Of a DNA stretch of 64,000 bases, positions 25,425 to 35,375 are shown in pieces. The DNA is from Methylobacterium marchantiae. GTDB lineage: Bacteria > Pseudomonadota > Alphaproteobacteria > Rhizobiales > Beijerinckiaceae. The DNA lies in NCBI RefSeq assembly GCF_022179405.1, contig NZ_BPQT01000004.1:161165-225164 (forward strand). The letters run 5' to 3'. Under the pieces are notes generated by a model, which saw only the letters and a list, made by a program, of their open reading frames with translations, searched no databases and was not told the DNA's origin. The translations under genes and the position numbers were made by a program. Positions within the stretch are counted from its first letter, which is position 1. Each line of letters starts with the position of its first letter.

Positions 25425-27176
25425 TCAGTCCCCCTCGGCGAGGGTTCCGCGCTGGCGCGTATCAGAGGCTCCGGCCACGAGCCCGTTCCCCGTCATCACC
25501 GAATTGGCCGATCCGGAACTCGATCCTACCCGGATCTCGTGCCCCTTCGCCCGAAGCAGCGCAAGGGTATCCGGAGAGAGCCCGTCCTCGACGAACAGCG
25601 TATCCGGGCGCCACTGATGGTGGATGCGCGGCGCGGTGACGGCTTCGGCGAGGTTCATGCGGAAGTCGATGACGTTGACGATCACCTGCAGCACCGTGGA
25701 GATGATGCGGCTCCCTCCCGGGCTTCCGGTGACGAGGACGAGGCGTCCGTCCTTCAGCACCATGGCCGGCGTCATCGAGGAGAGCGGCCGGGCGCCGGGC
25801 GCCACCGCGTTGGCCGGACCGCCCACGAGGCCGTAGGCGTTGACGCTTCCGGTCTTGGCGGAAAAATCGTCCATCTCGTTGTTGAGGAGAACGCCGGTCC
25901 CCTCTGCCACGAGGCCGAGACCGTAGGAGAAGTTGAGCGTCGTCGTGGTGGAGACGGCATTTCCGGCACGGTCCACCACGGAGTAGTGGGTGGTGTGGTC
26001 GGATTCGTAGGGAAGCGGGTCCCCGGCCTTCACAGCCTCCGCCGAGCGGGCGCGGGCAGGGTCGATCGCGGCGCGCAGGGTCTCGGCATAGGCCTTGGCG
26101 GTGAGGCCCCGCACCGGCACCTCCGAGCGGGACGGATCGCCGAGCCAGGTAGCGCGGTCGGCATAGGCGGGCTTCATCGCCTCTGCGAGGGTATGGAGCG
26201 CCTGCGCGCTGCCCGCACCCATCGCTGCGAGATCGAACCCTTCGAGGATGTTGAGGATCTCGACGAGGTGGACGCCGCCGGAACTCGGCGGCGGCATCGA
26301 GACGATCTCGTAGCCGCGATAGCTCCCCCGGATCGGCTGGCGGATCACGGGGCGATAGGCGGAAAGATCCTCCTCTGTCATCACCCCGCCGGCGCCCTGT
26401 ACCGCAGCCGCGATCCGCTCGGCGATGGGACCGGTATGGAAGGCGTCGGGACCACGTTCGGCGATGGCCGCCAGGGTCGCGGCGAGATCGGGCTGGACCA
26501 GGACATCGCCCCGCGTGAGGGAACGGCCGTCGCGAAAGAACACGGCCCGGCTCGATGGCCAGCGGCCGAGGCGGTCGCTGGCGCGGGGAAGCGAATCGGC
26601 AAGCCCGCCCTCGACGGGAATCCCGTCCCGGGCCAGCGCCCGGGCCGGAGCGATGAGCTGCGCCAGGGTGAAGCGGCCGGAGCCGTAGAGGCGGTGCGCC
26701 TCGGCCAATCCCCGTACGGAGCCGGGAACGCCGACGGCCTTTCCGGTGCGGGTGGAGGCGCCCCGGTCGGGCTGCCCGTCGGACTTCAGGAACATGTCCT
26801 CCCGTGCAGCACGAGGCGCCGTCTCGCGAAAATCGATCGCCACGGTCTCGCCCGTCCCGGCCAGCCGGACGAGCATGAACCCGCCGCCGCCGAGATTGCC
26901 GGCCTGGGGCAGCGTCACCGCGAGGGCGAAACCGACGGCGACGGCGGCATCGACGGCATTCCCGCCGCCTTTCAGGATCGACACGCCGATGCGGGTCGCC
27001 AGGGCATCCTGCGAGGATACCATGCCGTGGGCGCCGAGAACCGGAAGGATGCGCGCATCGTCGGACGGGATCGGAGGCAGTGCGCGGATGGCCTGAGCGA
27101 GAACCGGTCCGGAAGACACCGCTCCAGGGAGACTGCAGAGGAACGCGAAGGCGAGGCTGAAGCGACGTCCGGTCAT
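25425..27176 (-). CDS. ggt: gamma-glutamyltranspeptidase
   Basis: A 583-residue periplasmic enzyme, made as a precursor that cleaves itself. Signal peptide ends near VLAQ (residue 28). The autocatalytic nucleophile is T395 in DHTTHYSVVD, and PLSSMTP plus TGSPGGSRI complete the glutathione-binding site. It hydrolyses or transfers the gamma-glutamyl group of glutathione, feeding periplasmic glutathione turnover. The frame opens at 27329, but ATG 27176 gives the signal peptide directly. Confidence 0.94.
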   Translation of the reverse strand: MTGRRFSLAFAFLCSLPGAVSSGPVLAQAIRALPPIPSDDARILPVLGAHGMVSSQDALATRIGVSILKGGGNAVDAAVAVGFALAVTLPQAGNLGGGGFMLVRLAGTGETVAIDFRETAPRAAREDMFLKSDGQPDRGASTRTGKAVGVPGSVRGLAEAHRLYGSGRFTLAQLIAPARALARDGIPVEGGLADSLPRASDRLGRWPSSRAVFFRDGRSLTRGDVLVQPDLAATLAAIAERGPDAFHTGPIAERIAAAVQGAGGVMTEEDLSAYRPVIRQPIRGSYRGYEIVSMPPPSSGGVHLVEILNILEGFDLAAMGAGSAQALHTLAEAMKPAYADRATWLGDPSRSEVPVRGLTAKAYAETLRAAIDPARARSAEAVKAGDPLPYESDHTTHYSVVDRAGNAVSTTTTLNFSYGLGLVAEGTGVLLNNEMDDFSAKTGSVNAYGLVGGPANAVAPGARPLSSMTPAMVLKDGRLVLVTGSPGGSRIISTVLQVIVNVIDFRMNLAEAVTAPRIHHQWRPDTLFVEDGLSPDTLALLRAKGHEIRVGSSSGSANSVMTGNGLVAGASDTRQRGTLAEGD

Positions 27177-27261
27177 GCCACATCCGTCATGCAGGGCTCT
27201 CCACCGATCCAGGTGCCGAACGATGATCCGGAACGGGCAACGTTTCGAGAGGGGTGACGTT

Positions 27262-27744
27262 TCAGGCGCCGGCCGGCCGGTCGCGTATGGCGATCCAGCC
27301 ATAGACCAGCCCGGCAGCCGCTCCCGCAAGGAACAGCAGGGCGGTCACCCTGCCCTCGACGACGAGATGATGGGTGGCAGCGGAGCCCGATGCGCCCCGC
27401 ATCAACCAGGGGATCAGGGCGGTGGAGATGCCCGTGCCGAGCGCATATGCCAGGGCGTTGCGCAGGCCCATCGCCTCGCCGATCAGCGCCATGACGACAG
27501 GCGGTAGCACCAGAAGGATGAATCCGGCCCGGGCAATACCTGCAGCCAGCACAAGCAGCGCGTCGGGCCCGATCCCGGAAGCGAGATCGGTCATCCCTTG
27601 CAAGAAGCCGAACAGGCCGAGACGGGTGAGCACCTCGCTCGAGACCGGATCGAGCAGAATGACGGCGACGAGAACCAGGCCCCCGCAGGGAATGGCGAGA
27701 CACAAAGCGAGGCAGGCCCAGATCAGACGGCCGAGGAGCCGCAT
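27262..27744 (-). CDS. four-span hypothetical membrane protein
   Basis: A 160-residue protein that is mostly hydrophobic, with about four membrane segments: one at the N-terminus (LIWACLALCLAIPCGGLVLVAVILL), two in the middle (IARAGFILLVLPPVVMALI and ALAYALGTGISTALIPWLM) and one at the end (ALLFLAGAAAGLVYGWIAI). No family recognised. It begins nine bases after the rlmN stop and is probably cotranscribed; the short conserved polar loop is DLASGIGPDA. Confidence 0.7.
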   Translation of the reverse strand: MRLLGRLIWACLALCLAIPCGGLVLVAVILLDPVSSEVLTRLGLFGFLQGMTDLASGIGPDALLVLAAGIARAGFILLVLPPVVMALIGEAMGLRNALAYALGTGISTALIPWLMRGASGSAATHHLVVEGRVTALLFLAGAAAGLVYGWIAIRDRPAGA

Positions 27745-27753
27745 GGGATGCGA

Positions 27754-29040
27754 TCAGGCCTCGTCGTCATCGGCCCCGGCATAGACTCCCTCGGCGCCGA
27801 TCCCGTCTTCGAGCATCATCCGGGCGCGGGCGCGCAGTTTCTCGGTCTCGCTCTTGAGCTGGCCACAGGCCGCCAGGATGTCACGACCGCGCGGCGTCCG
27901 GACCGGCGAAGCGTAGCCGGCCTCATAGACGATCTCGGAGAATTGCTCGATCCGCTCCCAGTCGGAGCATTCGTAGATGCTGCCGGGCCAGGGATTGAAC
28001 GGGATCAGGTTGATCTTGGCCGGAATGCCCTTGAGCAGACGGACGAGTTCGCGCGCATCTGCGTCGGAATCGTTGACGCCCTTCAGCATGACGTACTCGA
28101 AGGTGATGCGGCGGGCATTGTTGAGCCCGGGATAGTTGCGGCAGGCCGCCAGCAGCTCGGCCAGGGGATACTTGCGGTTGAGCGGCACCAGCGTGTCGCG
28201 CAGGTCGTCGCGCACCGCATGGAGCGAGATCGCCAGCATGGCATGCGCTTCGACCCCGAGCCGCTGCATCTGCGGCACGACGCCGGAGGTCGAGACGGTG
28301 ATGCGCCGGCGCGAGAGGCCGAGGCCTTCCTGATCCGACATGACGCCCACCGAATCGATGACGTTGTCGATGTTGTAGAGCGGCTCGCCCATGCCCATGA
28401 AGACGATGTTGGTGACGGCGCGGCGGGTCTCGTCTTCGCCGGCGGGCACCGGGTTCTGGCCGACCCAGTCGTTCAGCCGGTCGCGGGCCACCACCACCTG
28501 CGCCGTGATCTCGGCGGCGGTCAGGTTGCGCACCAGCCGCTGCGTTCCGGTATGGCAGAAGCTGCAGGTGAGGGTGCAGCCGACCTGGGACGAGACGCAG
28601 AGGGTCCCGCGCCCACGGCCGGGAATGTAGACGCACTCGATCTCGGCACCGCGATTGTGGTCGTGCTTGCCGGTGGGCGCCATGCGCAGCAGCCACTTGC
28701 GGGTACCGTCACGCGAGATCTGCTCGCTGACGACTTCCGGGCGTTCGAGGGTGTAGGCCTGAGCCAGCTCGGCCTTGAGGCCTTTGCCGACATTGGTCAT
28801 CTGATCGAAGGAAGTGGCACCGCGCGCGTTGAGCCAGTGCCAGAGCTGGCCCGAGCGCATGCGCTGCTCGCGCTCCGACACGCCGATGGCGGCAAGGCGC
28901 CCCTTCAATTCCTCGCGGGTCAGCCCGATGAGGGAGGACCGTCCCGGCGGGACGGCATCCGGTTGGAACTCGGGGAGCTTCTCGATTGCGGTCACGACGT
29001 TGACGTCGCGACCGGCGGTGTCGAACGACGCCGTCGCCAT
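27754..29040 (-). CDS. rlmN: dual-specificity RNA methyltransferase RlmN
   Basis: A 428-residue radical-SAM enzyme that methylates C2 of adenosine 2503 in 23S rRNA and of A37 in some tRNAs. The 4Fe-4S cluster cysteines are C-TLT-C-SF-C in [27 protein letters not shown] and [18 protein letters not shown] are family motifs, and the C-terminal ILAACGQL region carries the substrate cysteine. ATG 29040 gives a normal length; the longer frame upstream is not conserved-looking. Confidence 0.95.
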   Translation of the reverse strand: MATASFDTAGRDVNVVTAIEKLPEFQPDAVPPGRSSLIGLTREELKGRLAAIGVSEREQRMRSGQLWHWLNARGATSFDQMTNVGKGLKAELAQAYTLERPEVVSEQISRDGTRKWLLRMAPTGKHDHNRGAEIECVYIPGRGRGTLCVSSQVGCTLTCSFCHTGTQRLVRNLTAAEITAQVVVARDRLNDWVGQNPVPAGEDETRRAVTNIVFMGMGEPLYNIDNVIDSVGVMSDQEGLGLSRRRITVSTSGVVPQMQRLGVEAHAMLAISLHAVRDDLRDTLVPLNRKYPLAELLAACRNYPGLNNARRITFEYVMLKGVNDSDADARELVRLLKGIPAKINLIPFNPWPGSIYECSDWERIEQFSEIVYEAGYASPVRTPRGRDILAACGQLKSETEKLRARARMMLEDGIGAEGVYAGADDDEA

Positions 29041-29134
29041 GGATCTCTGACCTTCGGACTTGGAACGGGTCCGATATAGGCGATCCCGCACCGGAACGCG
29101 AATGGGTCCCGATGCGTGCACGGAATGGCGGGGC

Positions 29135-29554
29135 CTACTGGGCCGGCTTGGCCTCGGCCGGAGGCTTCGATTCGGCTGGTGCGCCTTCCATAGCGGGCGG
29201 CAGCAGCACGTTCTTGGTGACATTGCCCTCCGGGCCGTATTCACCGGCCACCGCGAGGCAGGCCTGTTCGCGGTTGAGCTGCATCTGGTTCGACATCAGC
29301 GCGAAGATGGTCTGGACCTTACCGCCGAAGGGGCCTCGCGGTCCGACATCGGCGGCCTTCACACCCTGCTTCTGCAGCAGGGCGTCGAACTCATCGACGC
29401 CGATCCGGTAGCCGCAGACATTGGCGGCGGCGAAGATGTAGGCGGCAAATTCCAGGGCCCGCGGCGGCGGCGCATTTCGGATCTGGGCCTCGGCCAGGCT
29501 AGTCAGGAGCAGACCAGCGGCGAGGCCACCGGCGAGAACGGGTTTCAGGCGCAT
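29135..29554 (-). CDS. small exported hypothetical protein
   Basis: A 139-residue protein with signal peptide (cut near AEAQ, residue 24), a helical middle ([33 protein letters not shown]) and a Pro/Ala/Glu tail. Two cysteines, in NVCGYR and EQACLAVAG, probably pair. No family recognised. It is upstream of rlmN by 94 bases. Confidence 0.65.
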   Translation of the reverse strand: MRLKPVLAGGLAAGLLLTSLAEAQIRNAPPPRALEFAAYIFAAANVCGYRIGVDEFDALLQKQGVKAADVGPRGPFGGKVQTIFALMSNQMQLNREQACLAVAGEYGPEGNVTKNVLLPPAMEGAPAESKPPAEAKPAQ

Positions 29555-29657
29555 GGACGGCGTTTCCTCGAGGCGATGCGGATTCTTAAGTTCCGCTTAT
29601 GCTGCTCTTCCGAGATAGACTGCCCGATCAGCCTGTCAAAGCGACCCTTTCGCCCTG

Positions 29658-30347
29658 TCAGCCGAGGGACCAGTCGACGGGTGTGGCGCCCCTGGAGACG
29701 AGCCAGGCATTGGCCTCGTCGAAGGGTCGTGTTCCGGAAAAGTCGCGATGGCGGTTGAGGGGGGAGGGATGGCCGGTCTCGACCACTCCGCAGCGCGCCC
29801 GATCAATGAGCGCCGCGCGTGACCGCGCCTGCGCGCCCCAGAGCAGGAACACGGCAGGTTCGGAACGATCAGACACGGCCTTCACGGCCTGATCGGTGAG
29901 GGCGGACCAGCCGTAGCGCAGATGCGCACCCGACTTGCCGGCCTCGACGGTGAGGGCCGAGTTCAGGAGTAGCACGCCACGCCGTGCCCAGGGTGTGAGA
30001 TCACCGCTCGTAGGAGCACCCGGTAGTTCGGCGAGAATCACCTTGAGCGAGGCCGGAAGCCGGCGGGGACCGACATAGGAAAAGGCGAGACCGTTGGCGT
30101 CGCCCGGTGTCGGGTAGGGGTCCTGGCCGAGGATGACGGCCTTGACTGCTTCCAGGGGCGTCAGGGTCAGGGCACGGAAGACGGTGTCGGGGGAGGGCAG
30201 GACGCTCGAACCTTCCGCGATCCGGCGATCGACCCGCGCGCATACGGCATCGGCCGCATCTCCGGAAAAGAACGGCAGCCGGAGCCAGGACGAGCCGGAG
30301 GACCGGAATCGGTCGAGGGCGGTGGAGACAGGACCGGATGCCGTCAC
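29658..30347 (-). CDS. ung: uracil-DNA glycosylase
   Basis: A 229-residue family 1 glycosylase that removes uracil from DNA. The water-activating loop is GQDPYPTPGDANGLAFS and the minor-groove loop is HPSPLN; VLLLNSALTVEAG matches the uracil-binding strand. GTG 30347 overlaps the stop of the upstream nucleotidase gene (GTGA), so translation is coupled. Slightly divergent from E. coli Ung but all catalytic loops are intact. Confidence 0.94.
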   Translation of the reverse strand: MTASGPVSTALDRFRSSGSSWLRLPFFSGDAADAVCARVDRRIAEGSSVLPSPDTVFRALTLTPLEAVKAVILGQDPYPTPGDANGLAFSYVGPRRLPASLKVILAELPGAPTSGDLTPWARRGVLLLNSALTVEAGKSGAHLRYGWSALTDQAVKAVSDRSEPAVFLLWGAQARSRAALIDRARCGVVETGHPSPLNRHRDFSGTRPFDEANAWLVSRGATPVDWSLG

Positions 30348-31864
30348 CGAATCACGATCCGGCCATCATCGGGAACGGAGAGGGGGTCATGCCGGCCGAT
30401 ATAGGCCATGACCTCGTTGGCGACGAGCTTGCCGTCGGTGGCGCCGATGAGAGTGCGCCCGTCGGCGAGGATGCCGTAGCCGTTGCCGCCATCGTAGAGG
30501 AAGTTGTTCGAGGCCACGGTGTAGGAGCGCGCCTCGTCGAGCGGTCTCCCATCCACCAGAATGGACAGAATGCGGTGTCCCGCACCCGCCGCCGGGTCGA
30601 GGGTGACGACGAGACCGGAGACCTGCGGGAACCGTCCGGCCGGACGGCCGAGATCGGCGAAGGCCGATTCCAGCAGGTCGCGCACCTGTGCCCCTTTCAG
30701 CGAGACCAGAACCGTCGTGTTGCCGAAGGGGAGTTCGGTGAGGATGTCGCGCCGGGTCAGGACGGTGCCCGCTGGATAGAGCCGGTTGCCACGGATGCCG
30801 CCGCCATTGGTGATGGCGATCTCCGCCCCTGTCGCCGCGCGAAGGGCGTCGGCGACGAGGTTGCCGAAACTCCCCTCGCGGAGACGCACCGTGGAGATGC
30901 GACTGTCGAGGGGTGTGCTGATGGTCCCGACCGACACGTCGAGCTCCCGCGACAACCGCCCTTCGAGGCGCTGCGTCAGAGCGAGGGTCTCGGGATCGGG
31001 CGTGACGTCGGCGGTGTCGTAGACACGGAAGTTCGGATGCCACGACAGGGATCTGGTCTTTCCGTCCCCCTTTACCGTCACGGCAACGTCGATGGCGGTG
31101 ACGTAGCGGGCGTCGAAGCTCGACTCGACCAGGAGGCTGCGGCCGTCATACTGCATGATGAGGTCGTGATCGTGGCCCGACAGCAGGATGTCGACGATCC
31201 GCGCCGCCACGATGGCCTCGTCCGTGACGCGCGCCGTATGGCAGATCCCGACGATGAAGTCGGCCCCTTCGTCGCGGAGGGCCTGGGCTTGCGTCCGCAA
31301 TGTCTCGATCTCGGGACCGAAGACGAGATCGCCCGATTGCGACTTCTCGGGCGTGCTCGCGAGGGCGATGCCGACGATCCCGATCCGGATGCCTCCGAGG
31401 GTCACGATCGTCCGGTCGCGAATTCCGGTCAGCGGCTTGCCTTCCGCACTCCGAAGATTGGCGGCGAAGACGGGAAAGGCCGCTTCCCGCATACGCTGGG
31501 CGAAAGTGGTGGGGCCGAAATCGAATTCGTGGTTGCCCGGCACGAAGACGTCGGGGGGGGCGATGTTCAGGAGCTCGATGATATGCGCACCGCGATCGAA
31601 GCCCGACATCAGCGAAGGGGACAGGGTGTCGCCGGCATGGGCGTAGAGCATCGGCACGCCGCGGGCCCGCTCGGCCTTCACCACCGCATTGAGACGGGGA
31701 AAGCCGCCGCGGCCGTCCACCTCCGACATCAGGTAGACGTCGTTGACGAGAAGCAGGGTGAAGGTCGGTTCGATCGACCCGGCGGAGGCCGGAGACGGCC
31801 AGCCTGTCGCGAGACCCGCCCCGAGTCCGAGGCTCAGGGTCTGACGACGGGTAGGACGAGGCAT
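30344..31864 (-). CDS. 5'-nucleotidase/UshA-type metallophosphoesterase
   Basis: A 506-residue periplasmic enzyme with a probable Tat signal (TRRQTLSLG, then a hydrophobic stretch to PASA). The metallophosphatase domain (about 35-280) has HAGDTLSPSL, PGNHEFDFG and the HDHD pair in LLSGHDHDLI; the C-terminal 5'-nucleotidase domain shows ITNGGGIRG and NNFLYDGGNGY. The metal ligand usually read as NDxH is VNDVYLM here, with Tyr instead of His. It cleaves nucleoside mono- or polyphosphates or similar esters; the exact substrate is open. Coupled to ung. Confidence 0.87.
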   Translation of the reverse strand: MPRPTRRQTLSLGLGAGLATGWPSPASAGSIEPTFTLLLVNDVYLMSEVDGRGGFPRLNAVVKAERARGVPMLYAHAGDTLSPSLMSGFDRGAHIIELLNIAPPDVFVPGNHEFDFGPTTFAQRMREAAFPVFAANLRSAEGKPLTGIRDRTIVTLGGIRIGIVGIALASTPEKSQSGDLVFGPEIETLRTQAQALRDEGADFIVGICHTARVTDEAIVAARIVDILLSGHDHDLIMQYDGRSLLVESSFDARYVTAIDVAVTVKGDGKTRSLSWHPNFRVYDTADVTPDPETLALTQRLEGRLSRELDVSVGTISTPLDSRISTVRLREGSFGNLVADALRAATGAEIAITNGGGIRGNRLYPAGTVLTRRDILTELPFGNTTVLVSLKGAQVRDLLESAFADLGRPAGRFPQVSGLVVTLDPAAGAGHRILSILVDGRPLDEARSYTVASNNFLYDGGNGYGILADGRTLIGATDGKLVANEVMAYIGRHDPLSVPDDGRIVIR

Positions 31865-31975
31865 TGCGGCAGATCTCCACGAGCGGGACAGGCAGTGGAC
31901 GACCCTCTCACCGCCGAATGTGGACACCGAGGATGAAACCGATGCGACACCGGCCTCATGAAACCGGGATCGTTC

Positions 31976-32929
31976 CTAGCGCGACGCGAAACCGTCCCGG
32001 ACCGCCTTGGCGTTGCGGCGGATCATCGGCCAGATCCAGGCGCCGGAGACCAGGTAGGCGGCGGCCGGCATCGGCTTGAGATCGACGGCGAGGCGCTGGG
32101 CGAGGCCGGGATTGGCCAGTTCGCCCACCGGCGCATCGGTCTTCCGGTAGATCACCGTCGTGTCCTCGCGCCAGTAATCGGGATGGGGCACGAGGCCGGC
32201 CCGGCGGGCGAGGAGATCGAAGGTCTCGCGGACGTAGCCGTGGACATGGGCGAAATGGAAACGCTCGTGCGGCGGCTTGCCGGTGGCGGCCATATTCGGA
32301 ACCGCGGCGTAGAGGACCCCGTCGGGTTTCAGCCAGCGCGACAGCCGCTCCATCACCACCGCCGGATCGCGCAGGTGTTCGAGCACGTGGTGGGTCGAGA
32401 TCACGTCGAAATGCCCGGCGGGAAAGCGGTCGTCATCGGCATCGTCGAGGACCTCGACCTTGTGATGCTCGCGGGCATAGGCCGAGTAGTCCCGCCCGGG
32501 CTCGACGCCGACCGCTTCGCAGCCCTTCGCCCGGGCGGCCGCCAGGAACTCGCCGGAGCCCGAACCGAAATCCAGGACTCGCGCGCCGGGCTTCAGTTTC
32601 GGAGCGAGGAGATCCGCACGAAAGGTCGCCTCACGGGCGCTTCGGTTGAGGTGATGGCGCGGCGGTCCGCCAGCGAAGGCCAGCTGGTAATCCGCCCGGT
32701 AGGCATGGGCGTAGTAATGCGCCAATTCGTCCGGGGTCGGCATAGGGTCGGTGCGAATCAGTCCGCATTGGGCGCAGGCGATGGATTTCAGCGTCTTCAG
32801 TCGCCGGTCGGTTTCGGCCACCGTCACCGTCTCGCCCGATCCGCAGAGATTGCAGACGGTCGGTGCCCCCTTATAGGGGTAGCCGGTGAACGGCATGAAG
32901 TGGTTGAAGAAGTACCGGGGAGACGGCAT
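31976..32929 (-). CDS. zinc-ribbon class I SAM methyltransferase
   Basis: A 317-residue protein. An N-terminal zinc ribbon (C26/C29 and C52/C55 in VCNLCGSG and ACAQCGLI) precedes a SAM fold with VLDFGSGSGEFLAAARAKG, VGVEPGRDYS and THHVLEHLRDP. This architecture is typical of polysaccharide or small-molecule methyltransferases in surface-glycan loci. No glycosyltransferase is near, so the target is unknown. It is divergent from hemH. Confidence 0.78.
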   Translation of the reverse strand: MPSPRYFFNHFMPFTGYPYKGAPTVCNLCGSGETVTVAETDRRLKTLKSIACAQCGLIRTDPMPTPDELAHYYAHAYRADYQLAFAGGPPRHHLNRSAREATFRADLLAPKLKPGARVLDFGSGSGEFLAAARAKGCEAVGVEPGRDYSAYAREHHKVEVLDDADDDRFPAGHFDVISTHHVLEHLRDPAVVMERLSRWLKPDGVLYAAVPNMAATGKPPHERFHFAHVHGYVRETFDLLARRAGLVPHPDYWREDTTVIYRKTDAPVGELANPGLAQRLAVDLKPMPAAAYLVSGAWIWPMIRRNAKAVRDGFASR

Positions 32930-33030
32930 GTCGCGCCTTCATTGACGAGATGGTCGCTGGCAGGTCTCGTGCTCTAGATAGATATGCTTCCCCAGACAAC
33001 TGCGCCGAACCCGGGCGCTTCGGAAACCCG

Positions 33031-34113
33031 ATGAACGAACGCGTCGAACCGACGTCCCTCAAGGACATCATGCCGTTGCAGACAGGCTCCTCCGAGACCG
33101 CCGCCCTCCCGCCGGAGCATCCTCGCGTGCGCTGGGGCCGGGTCGGCGTGCTCCTGATGAATCTCGGCACGCCGGAGGGCACGAGCTACTGGCCGATGCG
33201 CCGCTATCTCAAGGAATTCCTGTCCGACCGGCGCGTCATCGAAGTGCCGCGACTGATCTGGTGGCCGATCCTCAATCTCATCATCCTCACCAAGCGTCCC
33301 GGGCCGAAGGGGCGCGACTATGCCAGCGTGTGGAACAACGAGCGCGACGAGGGGCCGCTGAAGACCATCACCCGTGGGCAATCCGAGCGGCTGCAGGCGG
33401 CGATGGGCGATGCGGTGGTGGTCGATTGGGCCATGCGCTACGGCAAGCCGGAAGTATCGCTGCGCATCCAGGCCCTGCTCGACCAGGGCTGCGACCGCAT
33501 TCTGCTGGTGCCGCTCTACCCGCAATATGCCGCAGCCACCTCGGCCACCGCCTGCGACCAGGCGTTCAAGGCGCTGATGCAGATGCGCTGGCAGCCGACC
33601 GTCAGAGTCTCTGCGCCCTATCACGACGACCCGGTCTATATCGAGGCCATGGCCACTTCCATCCGCGAGGGACTCGCCAAGCTGGATTTCGAGCCGGAGG
33701 TGATCCTCACCTCGTTCCACGGCGTGCCGAAGAGCTATCTTCTCAAGGGCGATCCCTATCATTGCCAGTGCGTGAAGACCGGCCGCCTGATCCGTGAGGC
33801 CCTCGGCTTCTCGACGGAGCGGATGCGAACGACCTTCCAGTCGCGCTTCGGCAACGAGGAATGGCTCAAGCCCTATACCGACGAGACCGTCCAGAACCTG
33901 GCCAAGTCCGGTGTGAAGCGCATGGCCATCGTGGCGCCGGGCTTCACCGCCGATTGCCTCGAGACCCTGGAGGAGCTCGACGGCGAGAACAGGCATTATT
34001 TCGAGGAGAATGGCGGCGAGCGCTTCGCCTACATTCCGTGCCTCAACGACAGCGATCTCGGGATGAAGGTGATCGAGAACGTGGTCCGCCGCGAATTGCA
34101 GGGCTGGATCTGA
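33031..34113 (+). CDS. hemH: ferrochelatase
   Basis: A 360-residue enzyme that inserts iron into protoporphyrin IX, the last step of heme synthesis. Key motifs: VLLMNLGTPEG, LVPLYPQYAAATSAT, the metal-inserting histidine in TSFHGVPKSYLLKGD and ETLEELDGENR with the catalytic glutamate. The cysteine pair in YHCQCVKT is typical of alphaproteobacterial HemH. ATG 33070, with AAGGA just upstream, is an alternative start that would drop 13 residues. Confidence 0.94.
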   Translation: MNERVEPTSLKDIMPLQTGSSETAALPPEHPRVRWGRVGVLLMNLGTPEGTSYWPMRRYLKEFLSDRRVIEVPRLIWWPILNLIILTKRPGPKGRDYASVWNNERDEGPLKTITRGQSERLQAAMGDAVVVDWAMRYGKPEVSLRIQALLDQGCDRILLVPLYPQYAAATSATACDQAFKALMQMRWQPTVRVSAPYHDDPVYIEAMATSIREGLAKLDFEPEVILTSFHGVPKSYLLKGDPYHCQCVKTGRLIREALGFSTERMRTTFQSRFGNEEWLKPYTDETVQNLAKSGVKRMAIVAPGFTADCLETLEELDGENRHYFEENGGERFAYIPCLNDSDLGMKVIENVVRRELQGWI

Positions 34114-34220
34114 TCCGGGCTTCCTATCCGCATGCGGGATCGGCGTTCTTCGCGCTCCCAGGGTGGTCGCCAAGTCCGGATGCGGTTGATAAAGGACGCG
34201 CATCAGACGGCGAGTGAATC

Positions 34221-35375
34221 ATGACGAGACCGGAGGCAGTCGATCCGATCGACACCGTGCGAGCGGATGAGGGAACGCGGCTCCTCGCGCATTTCTCGGG
34301 ATACGGCTACGGCGCGGTGACCCCGGCCGTGCTCCAGCCGGTCGAGCCGTTCCTCGAATTGTCCGGCGAGGAGATCCGACGGCGCATCTTCGTGACGCAG
34401 GATGCGTCCGGGGCCGAACTCTGCCTGCGGCCGGAATTCACGATCCCGGTCTGCCGCCAGCATCTGACAAAGGGCGTGGGCGCGACCGCCGATTACAGCT
34501 ATCTCGGCCCGGTCTTCCGGCTCGGCTCGGGCGAGGCGGAGGAGTTCCTGCAGGCCGGCATCGAATCCATCGGCCGTACCGATGTCCCGGCGGCGGATGC
34601 CGAAGTGCTCGGCCTCGCCCTCGAAGGCCTCGACCTCCTCGGAGCCGGCGATGTTTCGGTGAGGCTCGGCGATATGGGCGTCATCGATGCCCTCCTCGAC
34701 GGTCTCAACGTGCCGCCGGCCGCCAAGCGACGGACCCTGCGGGCGCTCGCGGCGGGACGCTCCCTCGACGACGTCACCAATGTCGCGACGGTGGAAGACC
34801 CGCATGCCGGGCTTCTCGCCGCGATCCAGGGCCAGGATCCGAAGGGCGTGCGCGCCTTCGTCGAGGACGTACTGTCGATCGCCGGGATCTCCCGCGTCGG
34901 GGGCCGCAGCGCCGGCGAGATCGCGGAGCGCTTCCTCGCCAAGGCCTCGGCGCAGGCGAATGGCGGAGCCGGACTCAATGCGGAGAACCGTGCCGTCGTC
35001 GAGCGCTACCGCGCCATCTCGGGCGATCCGGATCAGGCCGCCCGCTCCATGCGCGAGCTCGCATCCTCGGCGGGCATCATCTACGCGCCCCTGGAGGCGG
35101 CCCTCGGCCTGTTCGAGGAGCGCACCGGCTTCATGGCCGCTCGCGGTCTCGACGTGGAGCGCTTCCGCTTCTCCGGCAGCTTCGCGCGCAATCTCGATTA
35201 CTATACCGGCTTCATCTTCGAGGTGACGCGGGAGCGGGCGGGTGCTCCCCTCGTCGGCGGCGGCCGTTACGACGGACTGCTCCAGCATCTGGGCAGCCCG
35301 ACCCCGATGCCGGCAGTGGGCTGCGCCATCTGGCTGTCACGCGTGCTTACGTCGGAAGGATCATCCCGTGGCTGA
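34221..35375 (+). CDS. hisZ: ATP phosphoribosyltransferase regulatory subunit HisZ
   Basis: A 384-residue HisRS-like protein without tRNA charging activity. Motifs SGYGYGAVTPAVLQPVEPFLELSG, RPEFTIPVCRQHL and LVGGGRYDGLLQHLG follow the class II aaRS core, while the anticodon-binding domain is missing. HisZ serves as the regulatory partner of HisG at the first step of histidine synthesis. It overlaps hisG by eight bases. Confidence 0.93.
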   Translation: MTRPEAVDPIDTVRADEGTRLLAHFSGYGYGAVTPAVLQPVEPFLELSGEEIRRRIFVTQDASGAELCLRPEFTIPVCRQHLTKGVGATADYSYLGPVFRLGSGEAEEFLQAGIESIGRTDVPAADAEVLGLALEGLDLLGAGDVSVRLGDMGVIDALLDGLNVPPAAKRRTLRALAAGRSLDDVTNVATVEDPHAGLLAAIQGQDPKGVRAFVEDVLSIAGISRVGGRSAGEIAERFLAKASAQANGGAGLNAENRAVVERYRAISGDPDQAARSMRELASSAGIIYAPLEAALGLFEERTGFMAARGLDVERFRFSGSFARNLDYYTGFIFEVTRERAGAPLVGGGRYDGLLQHLGSPTPMPAVGCAIWLSRVLTSEGSSRG